Part shown: piece after piece, positions 1-7,543 of the stretch
Numbering within the stretch: the stretch's first letter is position 1
Layout: every line of letters begins with the position of its first letter
From: Chrysochromulina parva
Lineage: Eukaryota > Haptophyta > Prymnesiales > Chrysochromulinaceae
DNA length: 16,447 nt
Reading direction: 5' to 3'
Assembly (NCBI GenBank): GCA_002887195.1
Contig: PJAB01001193.1
Span: forward strand, 1 to 16,447
Program-made: the position numbers and the translations under genes
Notes under the pieces: model-generated
What the model was told of the DNA's origin: nothing
What the model saw: only the letters and a program-made list of their open reading frames with translations
Database searches by the model: none

Positions 1-186
1 ATTGCCACCAATCGCTACGTCATCGAGGTCACCTACAAGAACGTTAAGGCGTGGCAGTACCTCCAGCCGGTCGTGCCGCGCGATGACTTTCGGTACCTGA
101 ACCACGTGTGGTGGTGGGCGCTTGGTTTTGCCAACCTGACACTGAAGCCGCTCAAGCAGCCGCAGTCTAAGCACGTGTGTATTTAA
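1..186 (+). CDS. C-terminal end of an unidentified protein (5' truncated by window)
   Basis: Frame 1 is open from the first base to a TAA at 184-186, giving 61 residues ending in KHVCI. Base 1 lies inside the gene, so no start is visible. The fragment has a W-x2-L ... VVP-x3-F-x2-LNH pattern (AWQYLQPVVPRDDFRYLNH) followed by a Trp-rich hydrophobic stretch (VWWWALGFANLTL) and a short basic tail. The W..L....P...F..LN pattern loosely recalls the C-terminal end of algal P-loop sulfotransferase-like proteins. That is a weak resemblance and the P-loop would be outside the window. The hydrophobic stretch could be a C-terminal membrane anchor. I do not recognise the family with confidence. The reading frame is credible because the composition is protein-like and it ends cleanly before AT-richer non-coding DNA. 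Confidence 0.55.
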   Translation: MATNRYVIEVTYKNVKAWQYLQPVVPRDDFRYLNHVWWWALGFANLTLKPLKQPQSKHVCI

Positions 187-1281
187 ATGTGTGTCTGATA
201 ATGAGCAATCGAGTATGCCAAAACGCGGACCTATCTCTTAGCGTCTTAGGCCGGTACGCACTCGGGGTGGCCGGCTAGCGGCTTCCGGGTGGGGTCACAA
301 TGTGACATCTGAGTGGCGACAGTGACTTGTGATGGCGTGATTCTCGGTGTTGCATGACCCATATAGTCCCTAGACTCGATCTATGGCCCTCCAGCTATGT
401 GCTGTCTCGCGATCTTTGGAGATGTGTATCGAAATCCGGCTTCGCCTCGAATATCGACCCGCGAACCATTTGGCCACACAGCTCCACAATTCGAGCTCCA
501 AACACACATTCTCTCGCCTGTTCTCGATGGTGTGTCTCTTATATAGTGGTGTGCGATCCTAAGATAAAGAGTGGTCGACGTATGACGCACACTGCAGTAC
601 GGAAACCTGAATTATGCACACGAGATGCCCTGTTCGTCACACGCGAGTATGCACAGTGCTCCCCTACGCAAGAAGAGTGATGCTCTCCGATCATCAGCCC
701 GGTCGGGATATCTGATTTGGCGACTCCGGCATGCCGTGAGCCGCCCATGCGACGCTATCTGCGCTGTCCTGGAGCCATCTGCTGTCCTGCGCGTCGTGCA
801 CTGCAGGCAGTGCTGCAGCCACACATCCGGTTCTGCGACGAGCTGATCGCCGACGCGTTGAGCCCACTGCCCCGATAATACGGCGCCTCAGCCCCCCAGA
901 TGGCTGCGGCGGATGCTCCGTGCGCGGCAAGCCTGGCAGATGCCTTCGGGTGCGACACCGTTGCCTTCGTGCTTTTTCCAGAGGCCGCAGCACCGGCCTC
1001 GGCATCGCCGGCTTCGCGATTCGCTCTCGCCGTGATCGGCATCGACCACGGGCGTCGCCTCGAAGCCCAAACGGGCCGACCCGAGCGCGTCTGAAGCCGT
1101 CAGGGAGCCCGGCAGCGACGCGCATGAGGGCGACCCTCGACCAACCTCGGCGCGCGCACGGCCCCCTCTCAGTGGGGAAGTGAACGATTTATCTGCATCC
1201 TCTCCTCTGCGGAATTCGAATATTCATTGCTCAAAAGATTCTCAGAAGCGGGACTGTTCGGTAACTTTGGGACGTCTGTGT
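187..1281. other. Intergenic region, no supported gene
   Basis: About 1.1 kb between two genes. Several short open frames exist on both strands (for example 900-1094 + and 1125-694 -), but they overlap each other, are Arg/Ala/Ser-rich and show no recognisable domain. I treat them as chance frames in GC-rich DNA. The first 500 bases are less GC-rich than the flanking genes. No tRNA-like TTCGA loop or rRNA segment was seen. A short perfect inverted repeat, GTCACA-A-TGTGAC, lies at 294-306. It could be a protein-binding site or a chance match. Confidence 0.5.
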
Positions 1282-1287
1282 TATAAA
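1282..1287 (+). promoter_or_regulatory. TATA-like element upstream of the PDZ/F-box gene
   Basis: The sequence TATAAA occurs 50 bases before the ATG at 1337, in a locally AT-rich stretch of an otherwise GC-rich region. The spacing would fit a transcription start near 1310 and a short leader. It is the only clear TATA match directly upstream of a gene here. Core promoters of these algae often lack TATA boxes, so this is suggestive only. Confidence 0.35.
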
Positions 1288-1336
1288 TCACACTGAATTC
1301 CTATTAACGATCACGTCACTGTGTTTTGATGAGCCG

Positions 1337-3183
1337 ATGGTGTATCACGATTTCGGAGCGGTTGAGCGCACCGTCGAGGGCCGCGTCATCGAATCGACGT
1401 CCTTTACGTTCCCCGCGTTCGTGCTTCAATCGGCCACCGAGGTAGTCACCATCTCGATCTGCAAGGAACATCTGTTTGGAATCCTTGGCATCAGCCTCAC
1501 CGCTGAGGAGCCGTGAGTACGGTTGAGCCCGGCACGTCCGCATCGATGCCGTTCGCTACTGGTGCTTCCGTCGCGCTCATCCAGATGTACGACGAGCTGC
1601 TCGAGATCAATGGCGTGGCGGTGCACGCGGTCACCCCCATCCGCAGTGCGCCGGCGGGCGAGCTCGTGATCCGCAAGCGGCAGTGCCTCGAATCGGCCCA
1701 GCGCGCGGCGCTCGTCGTGCAGGCCATGTGGCGCACGTACTGGTCGCGCCGAAAAGGGTACTTTCTCAACCTAGACGAGCTGGCGCTCCAGCAAATCTCC
1801 GCTACGCTCAATGCGCGAGAGATCGCCAACTTGTCGCGTTGCTGTCACCAGCTGCGCAGCCTTTGCGCTTGCATGGCCTCCCGTGCAAGGTCGTGCATTG
1901 CACTCTCCTGTGAACCTGGGATGTACGGAACCTGGGATGTGGTCGCGGCTGCTGCAGAGTACGTGGGCGGATGGGGCGCTCTCCTTGCGGGCCGGCAGCT
2001 CCTCCTGGGGCCCTCTCGCGGCGGCGCTCAGGGCGGCGCTCATGGCGGAGCTCGGGACGGCGCGCTCCAGGGGCTCTTGGGGGGGTCTCGCGGCGGCATG
2101 CCGCCGGCGCAGCAGCCCTCACAGTTCCGCCGCGGACAGCGCGTGGAGATTGCGGGCCTCAACGGTCGTGCGGACCTGAATGGCAAGTGTGGCAGCTTGC
2201 TCGACTGGGCGGCAGACACGGGTCGCTGGGGAGTGAAGATGGACGTGAAGGTCGGGTGGGATGAAGAGTTCGGCTCTCGTGTGAGAGCTGGGGAGTGTGT
2301 TCGCGTCAAGCCGCAGAATCTCGTGCCAGGTCCACCGCCCGCGTCCGAGGCCTGCCTGATCATGTGGGACATGGTCGTGCAGGGCAAGGAGGTGGCTTGG
2401 AGTGGTGTCATGCCGTTGGCATATGAGCTCGGCTCATGTTACTACCAGCCGTGGCGAGCGCCTGGGCTGGCGTTTGCATTCCCCACAGCCGATGTCGAGG
2501 CATGCACCATCTCGCCCTATGGGACTGGCCTGCCGGGGATGCCCCCTGCGTCAGCCTATAGGGACCCCCATTTGACCGCCTGGGACCTCCATTTGAACCC
2601 GCCTGGAGTGCCCTGTCTACCGGGCGGCCCACCTTGCGTGATGAGTGCGACGATCGCAGAGCTGGCACAGGGGACCATGGGCAACCTGTCGCATCGCATC
2701 TCGCTCCTCGCGCCCGGGTCTGGTGAGATCCTCATAGCACAGAGCCCCCCCGTCGGCTCCAAGCTGTACGCGTGCTTCCAAGCTTGCGCGGAGTTCGATC
2801 GCGTGATCAAAAACCTCGGGCTGTTCACGGATACAACACACGAAGAGAAAGTGAGCCAGGACCTGAGCAAGAAGGTGCGTGAACGGATGGGTCTCGCCAA
2901 AACCTCAGCGCCCATCAACCCATTGGACCGAAGTTTGGCGAGCACACCGCACGTGCAGTGCCGCCGTTCACAGACTGCGCAGGGCGAACTGCTCGACGGC
3001 ACTTTCGACCTCCGTCTGATCACCTTTACGAGCGAGCAGCGGCATGCATGGTGGGGGTGCGAGTTTGAGACGAGCGCGCGCTTCCACATACCGACGGAGA
3101 CAGTGCGTTTCTTCATTCGGTTCCTCATGGAGGACGCGGCATGGCAAGGAGTGCTTGCACCGCGCCCGAAGCCGAAGGCGTGA
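1337..3183 (+). CDS. PDZ / IQ / F-box protein with LNG module; frame change inside the PDZ domain
   Basis: Likely an adaptor or ubiquitin-ligase substrate receptor. The ATG at 1337 opens a frame reading TISICKEHLFGILGISLTAEEP, the first strands of a PDZ domain, which hits TGA at 1514. The -1 frame continues from GTG at 1513 with the rest of the domain (VSTVEPGTSAS ... YDELLEINGVAV ... GELVIRKR). It stays open to the TGA at 3181-3183, giving about 615 residues if joined. Next come an IQ-like calmodulin-binding motif (VVQAMWRTYWSRRK, about residues 127-141) and an F-box-like helix set (LALQQISATLNAREIANLSRCC, split across about 147-170). After these lie a Gly/Ala/Arg low-complexity stretch and an LNG module (GLNGRADLNGKCG ... 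VRVKPQNLVP, about 265-331) of a type common in haptophyte proteins. The last 280 residues are unrecognised. The PDZ alpha2 helix seems a few residues short. GTGAGT at the junction also looks like a splice donor, but no acceptor I tried restores the PDZ frame. If the frame change is real, translation would begin at the ATG at 1546 and lose half the PDZ domain. Confidence 0.65.
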
Positions 3184-3469
3184 GACAGCCGCGGGGGGCG
3201 CGGGGGGGGGCACAGACGGCCCAAGTCCTCGTCCCGGTACAGTACGACAGATCTAACGACGGCTACCTCGAAGACACAGCACGTAGCACAACGTATGTGT
3301 ACACTGTTTTTGCCCGAGCGAGCGAGTACTCAGTACTTGTGTTGACCGAGGGGAGCGGAGCCGTCCTTTGAGACGGTGAGCGCGGGGGTACCACGACGAA
3401 ACTGACTGACTGACTGATTGGGTGTGAAGATACCGCCCCCCGCGCCTTCGCACACCGGCGGTAGACCGG
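3184..3469. other. Spacer between F-box gene and RAD54
   Basis: 286 bases with no gene. It contains the 3' flank of the F-box gene, a G-run (3197-3211) and an ACTG microsatellite (3401-3416). It presumably also holds the RAD54 promoter and leader. No TATA element was seen. Confidence 0.5.
3401..3416. repeat. (ACTG)4 microsatellite
   Basis: Four perfect ACTG units followed by a degenerate ATTG, about 50 bases before the RAD54 start codon. Confidence 0.8.
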
Positions 3470-6400
3470 ATGCGTAAGAGCCTGGCTCCTTCGCGGCTCG
3501 CGGCGGCGGTGCCGGCGGCTCCTGTGCCCTCAAGCGCATCGGTGGGCGGGACGCGCAAACGCTCGATCGTTGGAGCCTCTGGTGGCGGCGGCGGCATGGA
3601 CGTTGATGAGGCGCCGCCGCTGCGCCGCGAGGCTTGGGTGCCGGGGCTGTACTCCAAGGACGATTTGACGGATCGCATGCAAGGTCGGCTCCACGATGTG
3701 CACGCCGCTTTCAAACGCCCCACCCAGGACGTGAGTAAGGTCCAGCTCTGGGATCCCGACCGCGCCACCAAGCGGCTCGGCATGTGCAAGGTGGGCGCGG
3801 GCCAGCGCCGTCTGCCGTCTGCGGTGCTCGCCCTGCCGACGGCCGCGCCCGCTCCGGGTGCGGCCGAGGAGGAAAAGTGGGTGTACGAGCCACTCATCCT
3901 CTGGTCGCCCCCTGAGGAGATCGAGGGCGCGGCGGTCGAGGAGGTCAAGGAAGCGGCCGGCGAGGAAGTGGCCGGCGAGGAGGCCGAAGAGGGCGCAGCC
4001 GCCGTTGAGGAGGGGGTCTGCGACGCGGGCGACGGCGTCGAAGGGCCGCCGTCCAAGGTCTCCAAGAAGGTGAAGGCGCCGCGGCCGAAGCCCATCGAAG
4101 TGGACGGCTTCATCTGCCGCTTTCTGCGCTCGCACCAGCGCGAGGGCACTCAGTTCCTGTTTGACTGCACGATGGGCCAGCGTGAGTACGATGGGTGTGG
4201 CTGCATCCTCGCGGACGACATGGGGCTCGGCAAGACGCTGCAGTCGATCACGATCCTGTGGACGCTCATGACCCAGGGCATGGATGGCAAGCCAGCTGTG
4301 ACGCACACGATCGTTGCGTGCCCGGTCTCGTTGGTGACCAACTGGGAGAGTGAGCTGCGTACCAAGTGGGTGGGTGAGGAGCGCCTGCGGCGCGCCGGCA
4401 TCGACGTGGTCGCCGTGGCCGAGGCCAAGAAGGAGGAGATCAAGGGCCTGCTCCGCCGGTTCACCTTTGGTCGCTCGGCGATCCTCATCATCTCGTACGA
4501 GACCTTCCGCCTGCATGAGAAAGCTTTCCGCAAGGGGAACCAATGTGGATTGCTCATCTGTGACGAGGCGCATCGGCTCAAGAACAAGGACACGAAGACG
4601 GCGATCGCGCTCGCGAACCTGAGCACGCGCCGACGCATCTTGCTCTCCGGCACACCCATCCAGAACGACCTCGACGAGTTCTACTCGATGGTCCACTTTG
4701 CAAACCCCGGGCTGCTCGGCACCCAGCACGACTTCCACAAGCTGTACCAGAATCCGATCTTACGCGGGCGCGAACCGGGCTGTTCGGACAAGGAGCGGCT
4801 GCGAGGCGAGGAGAAGTCGGGCGAGCTCGGGCGCATCGTCAACCAATTCATCCTGCGGCGCACGAACACGCTTCTCTCCGAGCACCTCCCACCCAAGCTC
4901 GTGGTCGTAGCATGCTGCTCGCTCTCGGACCTGCAGCTTCGCTTGTACGCTGCTTATAGGCTGCTGATGGCCTCTGATCGCACGATTGCCTGCTACTCGC
5001 TCGCGGACCTCCAGCTGCACAGATGCGTAGCTCGCGCTGTTGATGACCGTCCGATTGCCTCGACCGCTGAGTACCTCTGAGGGTCTCTCTGATGGCCTCC
5101 TTCATCAGGTACCGCGCCTTCCTCTCGGGCAAGGCGAAGAAAGTCTTCGAGAACGATGGCAAGCAGAGCCTCGTCCTGCCGTGCATCACGTCGCTGCGCA
5201 AGCTGTGCAATCACCCGGCACTCATCCTCGATGGCGACAAGCCTTCTGAAGGCTTCCAAGATTTGCTCGACATGCTACCGCCTTCGTGCCTGCCCACGCG
5301 CGGCCGCGGCGTCGCGCCGCTGCTCGAGTACGTTCTTAGCTGATGGCCGCTGATGACCGCTGATCGCCGCTGATGGCCTCTGACGGCCGCTTAGTACCTC
5401 TCACTGTCTCTTCCTGATGGCCTCCTTCGTCAGGTACGGACTGAGCGGCAAGTTCCACGTGCTGGCCAAGATGCTGAAGGCCGTGCGCGCGCGCACCGAC
5501 GACAAGGTGACCCTCGTCTGAGTGCCCTCGATTGCCTCTGAGTGCGCCTGGGTGCGCCTGAGTGCGCCTGAGTGCGCCAGGGTGTGCCTGAGTGTGCCTG
5601 AGTGCGCCTGAGTGCGCCTGAGCGCCACCTTGGATGATTTTCGATGGGCAGGTGGTCCTCGTCTCGAACTACACGCAGACGCTCGACCTGTTTGAGAGGA
5701 TGTGCCAGCAGGAGGGCTGGCCGTGCTGCAAGCTCGACGGCTCGTGCTCGATTAAGAAGCGCACCAAGATGGTACAGGACTTCAACAACCCGCACGACTC
5801 GCTCTTCGCCTTTCTGCTCTCCTCGAAGGCGGGCGGCTGCGGCCTCAACCTGATCGGGGGCAACCGTCTAGTGCTCTTCGACCCCGACTGGAACCCGGCC
5901 AACGACAAGCAGGCGGCCGCGCGTGTGTGGCGCGACGGCCAAAAGAAGCGTTGCTTCATCTACCGCATGCTCGCGACCGGTACCATCGAGGAGAAGGTGC
6001 ACTGATGGCCCTTTATCGCCCCTGGCTGCTCCTGATGGCCCCTGATGAGCACTCATGTACCGCGGATGACTCCCGATGAGAAAGGTGTTCGAGAGGCAGC
6101 TCTCTAAGGAAGGTCTGTCCGGACTGGCGACCAACGAGGATGTCGAGACGGCGATCATGTGCAAAGAAGACTTGCGCGACCTCTTCGCGTTGCACGAGGG
6201 GATGCCGAGCCACCTGCACCACAAGATTCGTCAAGAAGACGAGGAAGCGGCGTGCGACGACGAGGACGACGAGGACGACAAGCACGACGAGGCGCGCGCG
6301 CTCGCGACTGACGAGGTCGAGAAGGTGCAGGAGGGCTATCCGAAGGAGACGGGCGACATGCATCTGTGGGGGCACCATCTCGGCTGCGAGACGGTCGACG

Positions 6401-7317
6401 ACCCGATCCTTCGCGACGCGGGCCGTCAGAGCGCCGAGGGCGATGGGTACGTCTCCTTCGTCTTCTCTCTCCAGGTCAAAGGAGCCCTCAAGACCAAAGA
6501 AGACGAGCTCGCTGAGCGCCGTGCCGAGCTCGCCGCCACCGAGGCTGCAGCCCAAGCCGCCCCAAATAAGGGAGGCGGTTTCAAGGCACCTGCCCGCAGC
6601 CGCTCCACCAGTCCCATCGATGGCGGCAGCGACGCTGGGGAAGGGAGTGCGAAGCGCAACGGCGGCGGCGGCGGCGGCGACGGCGGCGGCGGCGGCGGCA
6701 GCGGCAGCGGCAGCGGCGGCGGCGGTGCTCCTGCAGCACGGCCGATGCTCGGTGGCGGGCTGACACGTGGCACGGGGCTCAGCACGGGCCTGGCTCGTGG
6801 GCGCGGGCTGAGCGCCGGGCGCGGCGTTGGTGCTCTGAGTGGGCGCTCAGGAGGACGCGGCCTTGCCGGCCGGCTGGGAGCGACGCCGGCGCTCGGCACG
6901 GCGCCAGGGGTACCGTCCCGGGCCAATCCAAAGGCCAAGGGCGCGAAGAAGAAGAAGAAGGGCGCGGCGAGCGAGAGTGAGGAAGAGAGTGAGGAGGAGG
7001 CGCCCAGCGAGGAGAGCGAGGAGGAGGAGGAAGAGGAGGAGGAGGAGGAGGAGGAGGAGGAGGCTCCCAGCGAGGAGGCCGATAAACTCGAGGAGGTCGA
7101 GGTGCTCGAGGTGCCCCCACCTCCGGCTCCGAAGCCGGGCGCACGCCGGGAGACGCTCGAGGGCAGCCGGATGCGCCCACCCGCGACGGCCGCCGCCTCG
7201 TCGGCGAGCGCCTCGTCTTCGGACCGATCGGTACCATCGGCCCAGCCTTCGGCAGGCTCGGCCGCCTCGCGCCCAGGGAGCAAGCTCTCTCTCAAGCGGC
7301 CCATCGTGGCGGAGTGA
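3470..7317 (+). CDS. RAD54: RAD54 homologous-recombination DNA translocase (five exons)
   Basis: SNF2-family ATPase that works with RAD51 in the nucleus, driving homology search, strand exchange and nucleosome remodelling. Exons are 3470-4944, 5109-5327, 5434-5506, 5652-5996 and 6085-7317. They sum to 3345 bases, exactly 1115 codons, giving 1114 residues. All introns are GT-AG and the joins give RAD54-like sequence at each junction ([48 protein letters not shown]). Motifs: Walker A DDMGLGKT (249-256), DEAH (365-368), SGTPIQND (393-400), [25 protein letters not shown] (about 646-656), [10 protein letters not shown] and RVWRDGQ (about 680-686). WGHH (about 799-802) and VSFVF (about 827-831) match the C-terminal region of plant-type RAD54. 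The N-terminal 215 residues are Ala/Glu-rich. An unusual 270-residue tail follows the core, with poly-Gly, RG repeats, KKKKK (a possible nuclear signal) and a Glu run. Human RAD54 is 747 residues, so this protein is long. The ATG at 3470 is preceded by non-coding sequence. Confidence 0.93.
4945..5108 (+). other. RAD54 intron 1 (164 nt, phase 2)
   Basis: Runs from GTACGC to CATCAG. Removing it joins CGC-TT to GTACCG and restores [11 protein letters not shown], as expected for RAD54. It contains TGATG-type repeats, a 29-base imperfect copy of the end of exon 1 (4988-5016) and a 39-base 3' end (5070-5108) nearly identical to that of intron 2. The unspliced frame stays open to a stop at 5078. Confidence 0.88.
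5328..5433 (+). other. RAD54 intron 2 (106 nt, phase 2)
   Basis: Runs from GTACGT to CGTCAG. Splicing gives [17 protein letters not shown], matching the RAD54 LSGK region. The body is five degenerate 10-base CTGATGGCCG units (5340-5389). The 3' end resembles that of intron 1. Confidence 0.9.
5507..5651 (+). other. RAD54 intron 3 (145 nt, phase 0)
   Basis: Runs from GTGACC to GGGCAG. Splicing joins RTDDK to [11 protein letters not shown], the highly conserved RAD54 motif. The first 14 intron bases match the first 14 bases of exon 4 at 11 positions. The body is a 10-base tandem array. Confidence 0.92.
5541..5620 (+). repeat. 10-bp tandem repeat array inside RAD54 intron 3
   Basis: Eight head-to-tail 10-base units with consensus AGTGCGCCTG and one or two changes in some copies. 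Degenerate units extend on both sides (5521-5540 and 5621-5630). Confidence 0.9.
5997..6084 (+). other. RAD54 intron 4 (88 nt, phase 0)
   Basis: Runs from GTGCAC to GAAAG. Splicing gives [17 protein letters not shown], matching RAD54 TIEEK(I/V)xQRQ. It contains TGATGGCCC/TGATGAGC-type repeats. The exon end GAGAAG|GTG is echoed by GAGAAAG|GTG at the acceptor. Confidence 0.88.
6660..6723 (+). repeat. GGC trinucleotide expansion in RAD54 coding sequence
   Basis: A run of GGC/GGT codons broken by GAC and AGC, encoding poly-Gly with Asp and Ser. It is in frame within the C-terminal tail of the RAD54 protein and outside the conserved core. Confidence 0.85.
7009..7062 (+). repeat. GAG/GAA trinucleotide run in RAD54 coding sequence
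   Basis: A nearly pure GAG run encoding about 16 consecutive Glu residues, with an AGC (Ser) near its 5' end. It lies within an acidic, Ser-containing segment after a KKKKK cluster. Purine-rich tracts of this kind are slippage-prone. Confidence 0.85.
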
Positions 7318-7357
7318 GCAGCCTCCTGCCTGAAGCTCCGGCACGAGTCGGGGGAAT

Positions 7358-7405
7358 GGACTCCCAGTGGAGGACCGGCATTGCAATGCTGGTCCTTTGG
7401 AGTCC
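7358..7405 (+). other. Long imperfect hairpin between RAD54 and the GH8 gene
   Basis: The outer arm GGACTCC (7358-7364) pairs with GGAGTCC (7399-7405). The inner 26-base palindrome at 7371-7396 (AGGACCGGCATT / AATGCTGGTCCT) has a single mismatched position. An asymmetric internal loop separates the two stems. A further GGAGTCC copy lies at 7420-7426. It could be an RNA structure in the RAD54 3' flank, a protein-binding site, or the remnant of a small inverted-repeat element. Confidence 0.7.
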
Positions 7406-7449
7406 AAATCGGGAAACTTGGAGTCCGATTGAAAAACCTTAAGAACAGG

Positions 7450-7481
7450 ATTCACATTCATTCGACGTCAATTCACATTCA
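7450..7481 (+). promoter_or_regulatory. Direct repeat around an ACGT core, possible promoter element
   Basis: Two perfect 11-base ATTCACATTCA copies (7450-7460 and 7471-7481) flank a 10-base spacer containing GACGTC. They lie 63 bases before the GH8 protein start codon, in the most AT-rich part of the spacer. Position and symmetry suggest a transcription-factor site. There is no direct evidence of function. Confidence 0.3.
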
Positions 7482-7543
7482 CACCTATTTCCCTCGAGAG
7501 TGTGTGTGGGTCGGATTTGTGGGTGCCCGTCGTCGTCGGGAGC

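Noticed and set aside
694..1125. 143-residue minus-strand frame and overlapping + frames in the first spacer
   Set aside because: Arg-rich, without domain or splice support, and mutually overlapping.
1513..1584. Conventional intron from GTGAGT (1513) to CAG (1584)
   Set aside because: The join would put the downstream PDZ half out of frame, and the removed segment itself encodes expected PDZ sequence.
3530..4738. 402-residue minus-strand frame opposite RAD54 exon 1
   Set aside because: It overlaps the conserved SNF2 motifs on the other strand, has no recognisable domain and is rich in Arg, Leu and Ala, as expected for a shadow frame.
5541..5620. Tandem repeats considered as a CRISPR-like array
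   Set aside because: Units are 10 bp, contiguous and without spacers, and lie within a spliceosomal intron of a eukaryotic gene.
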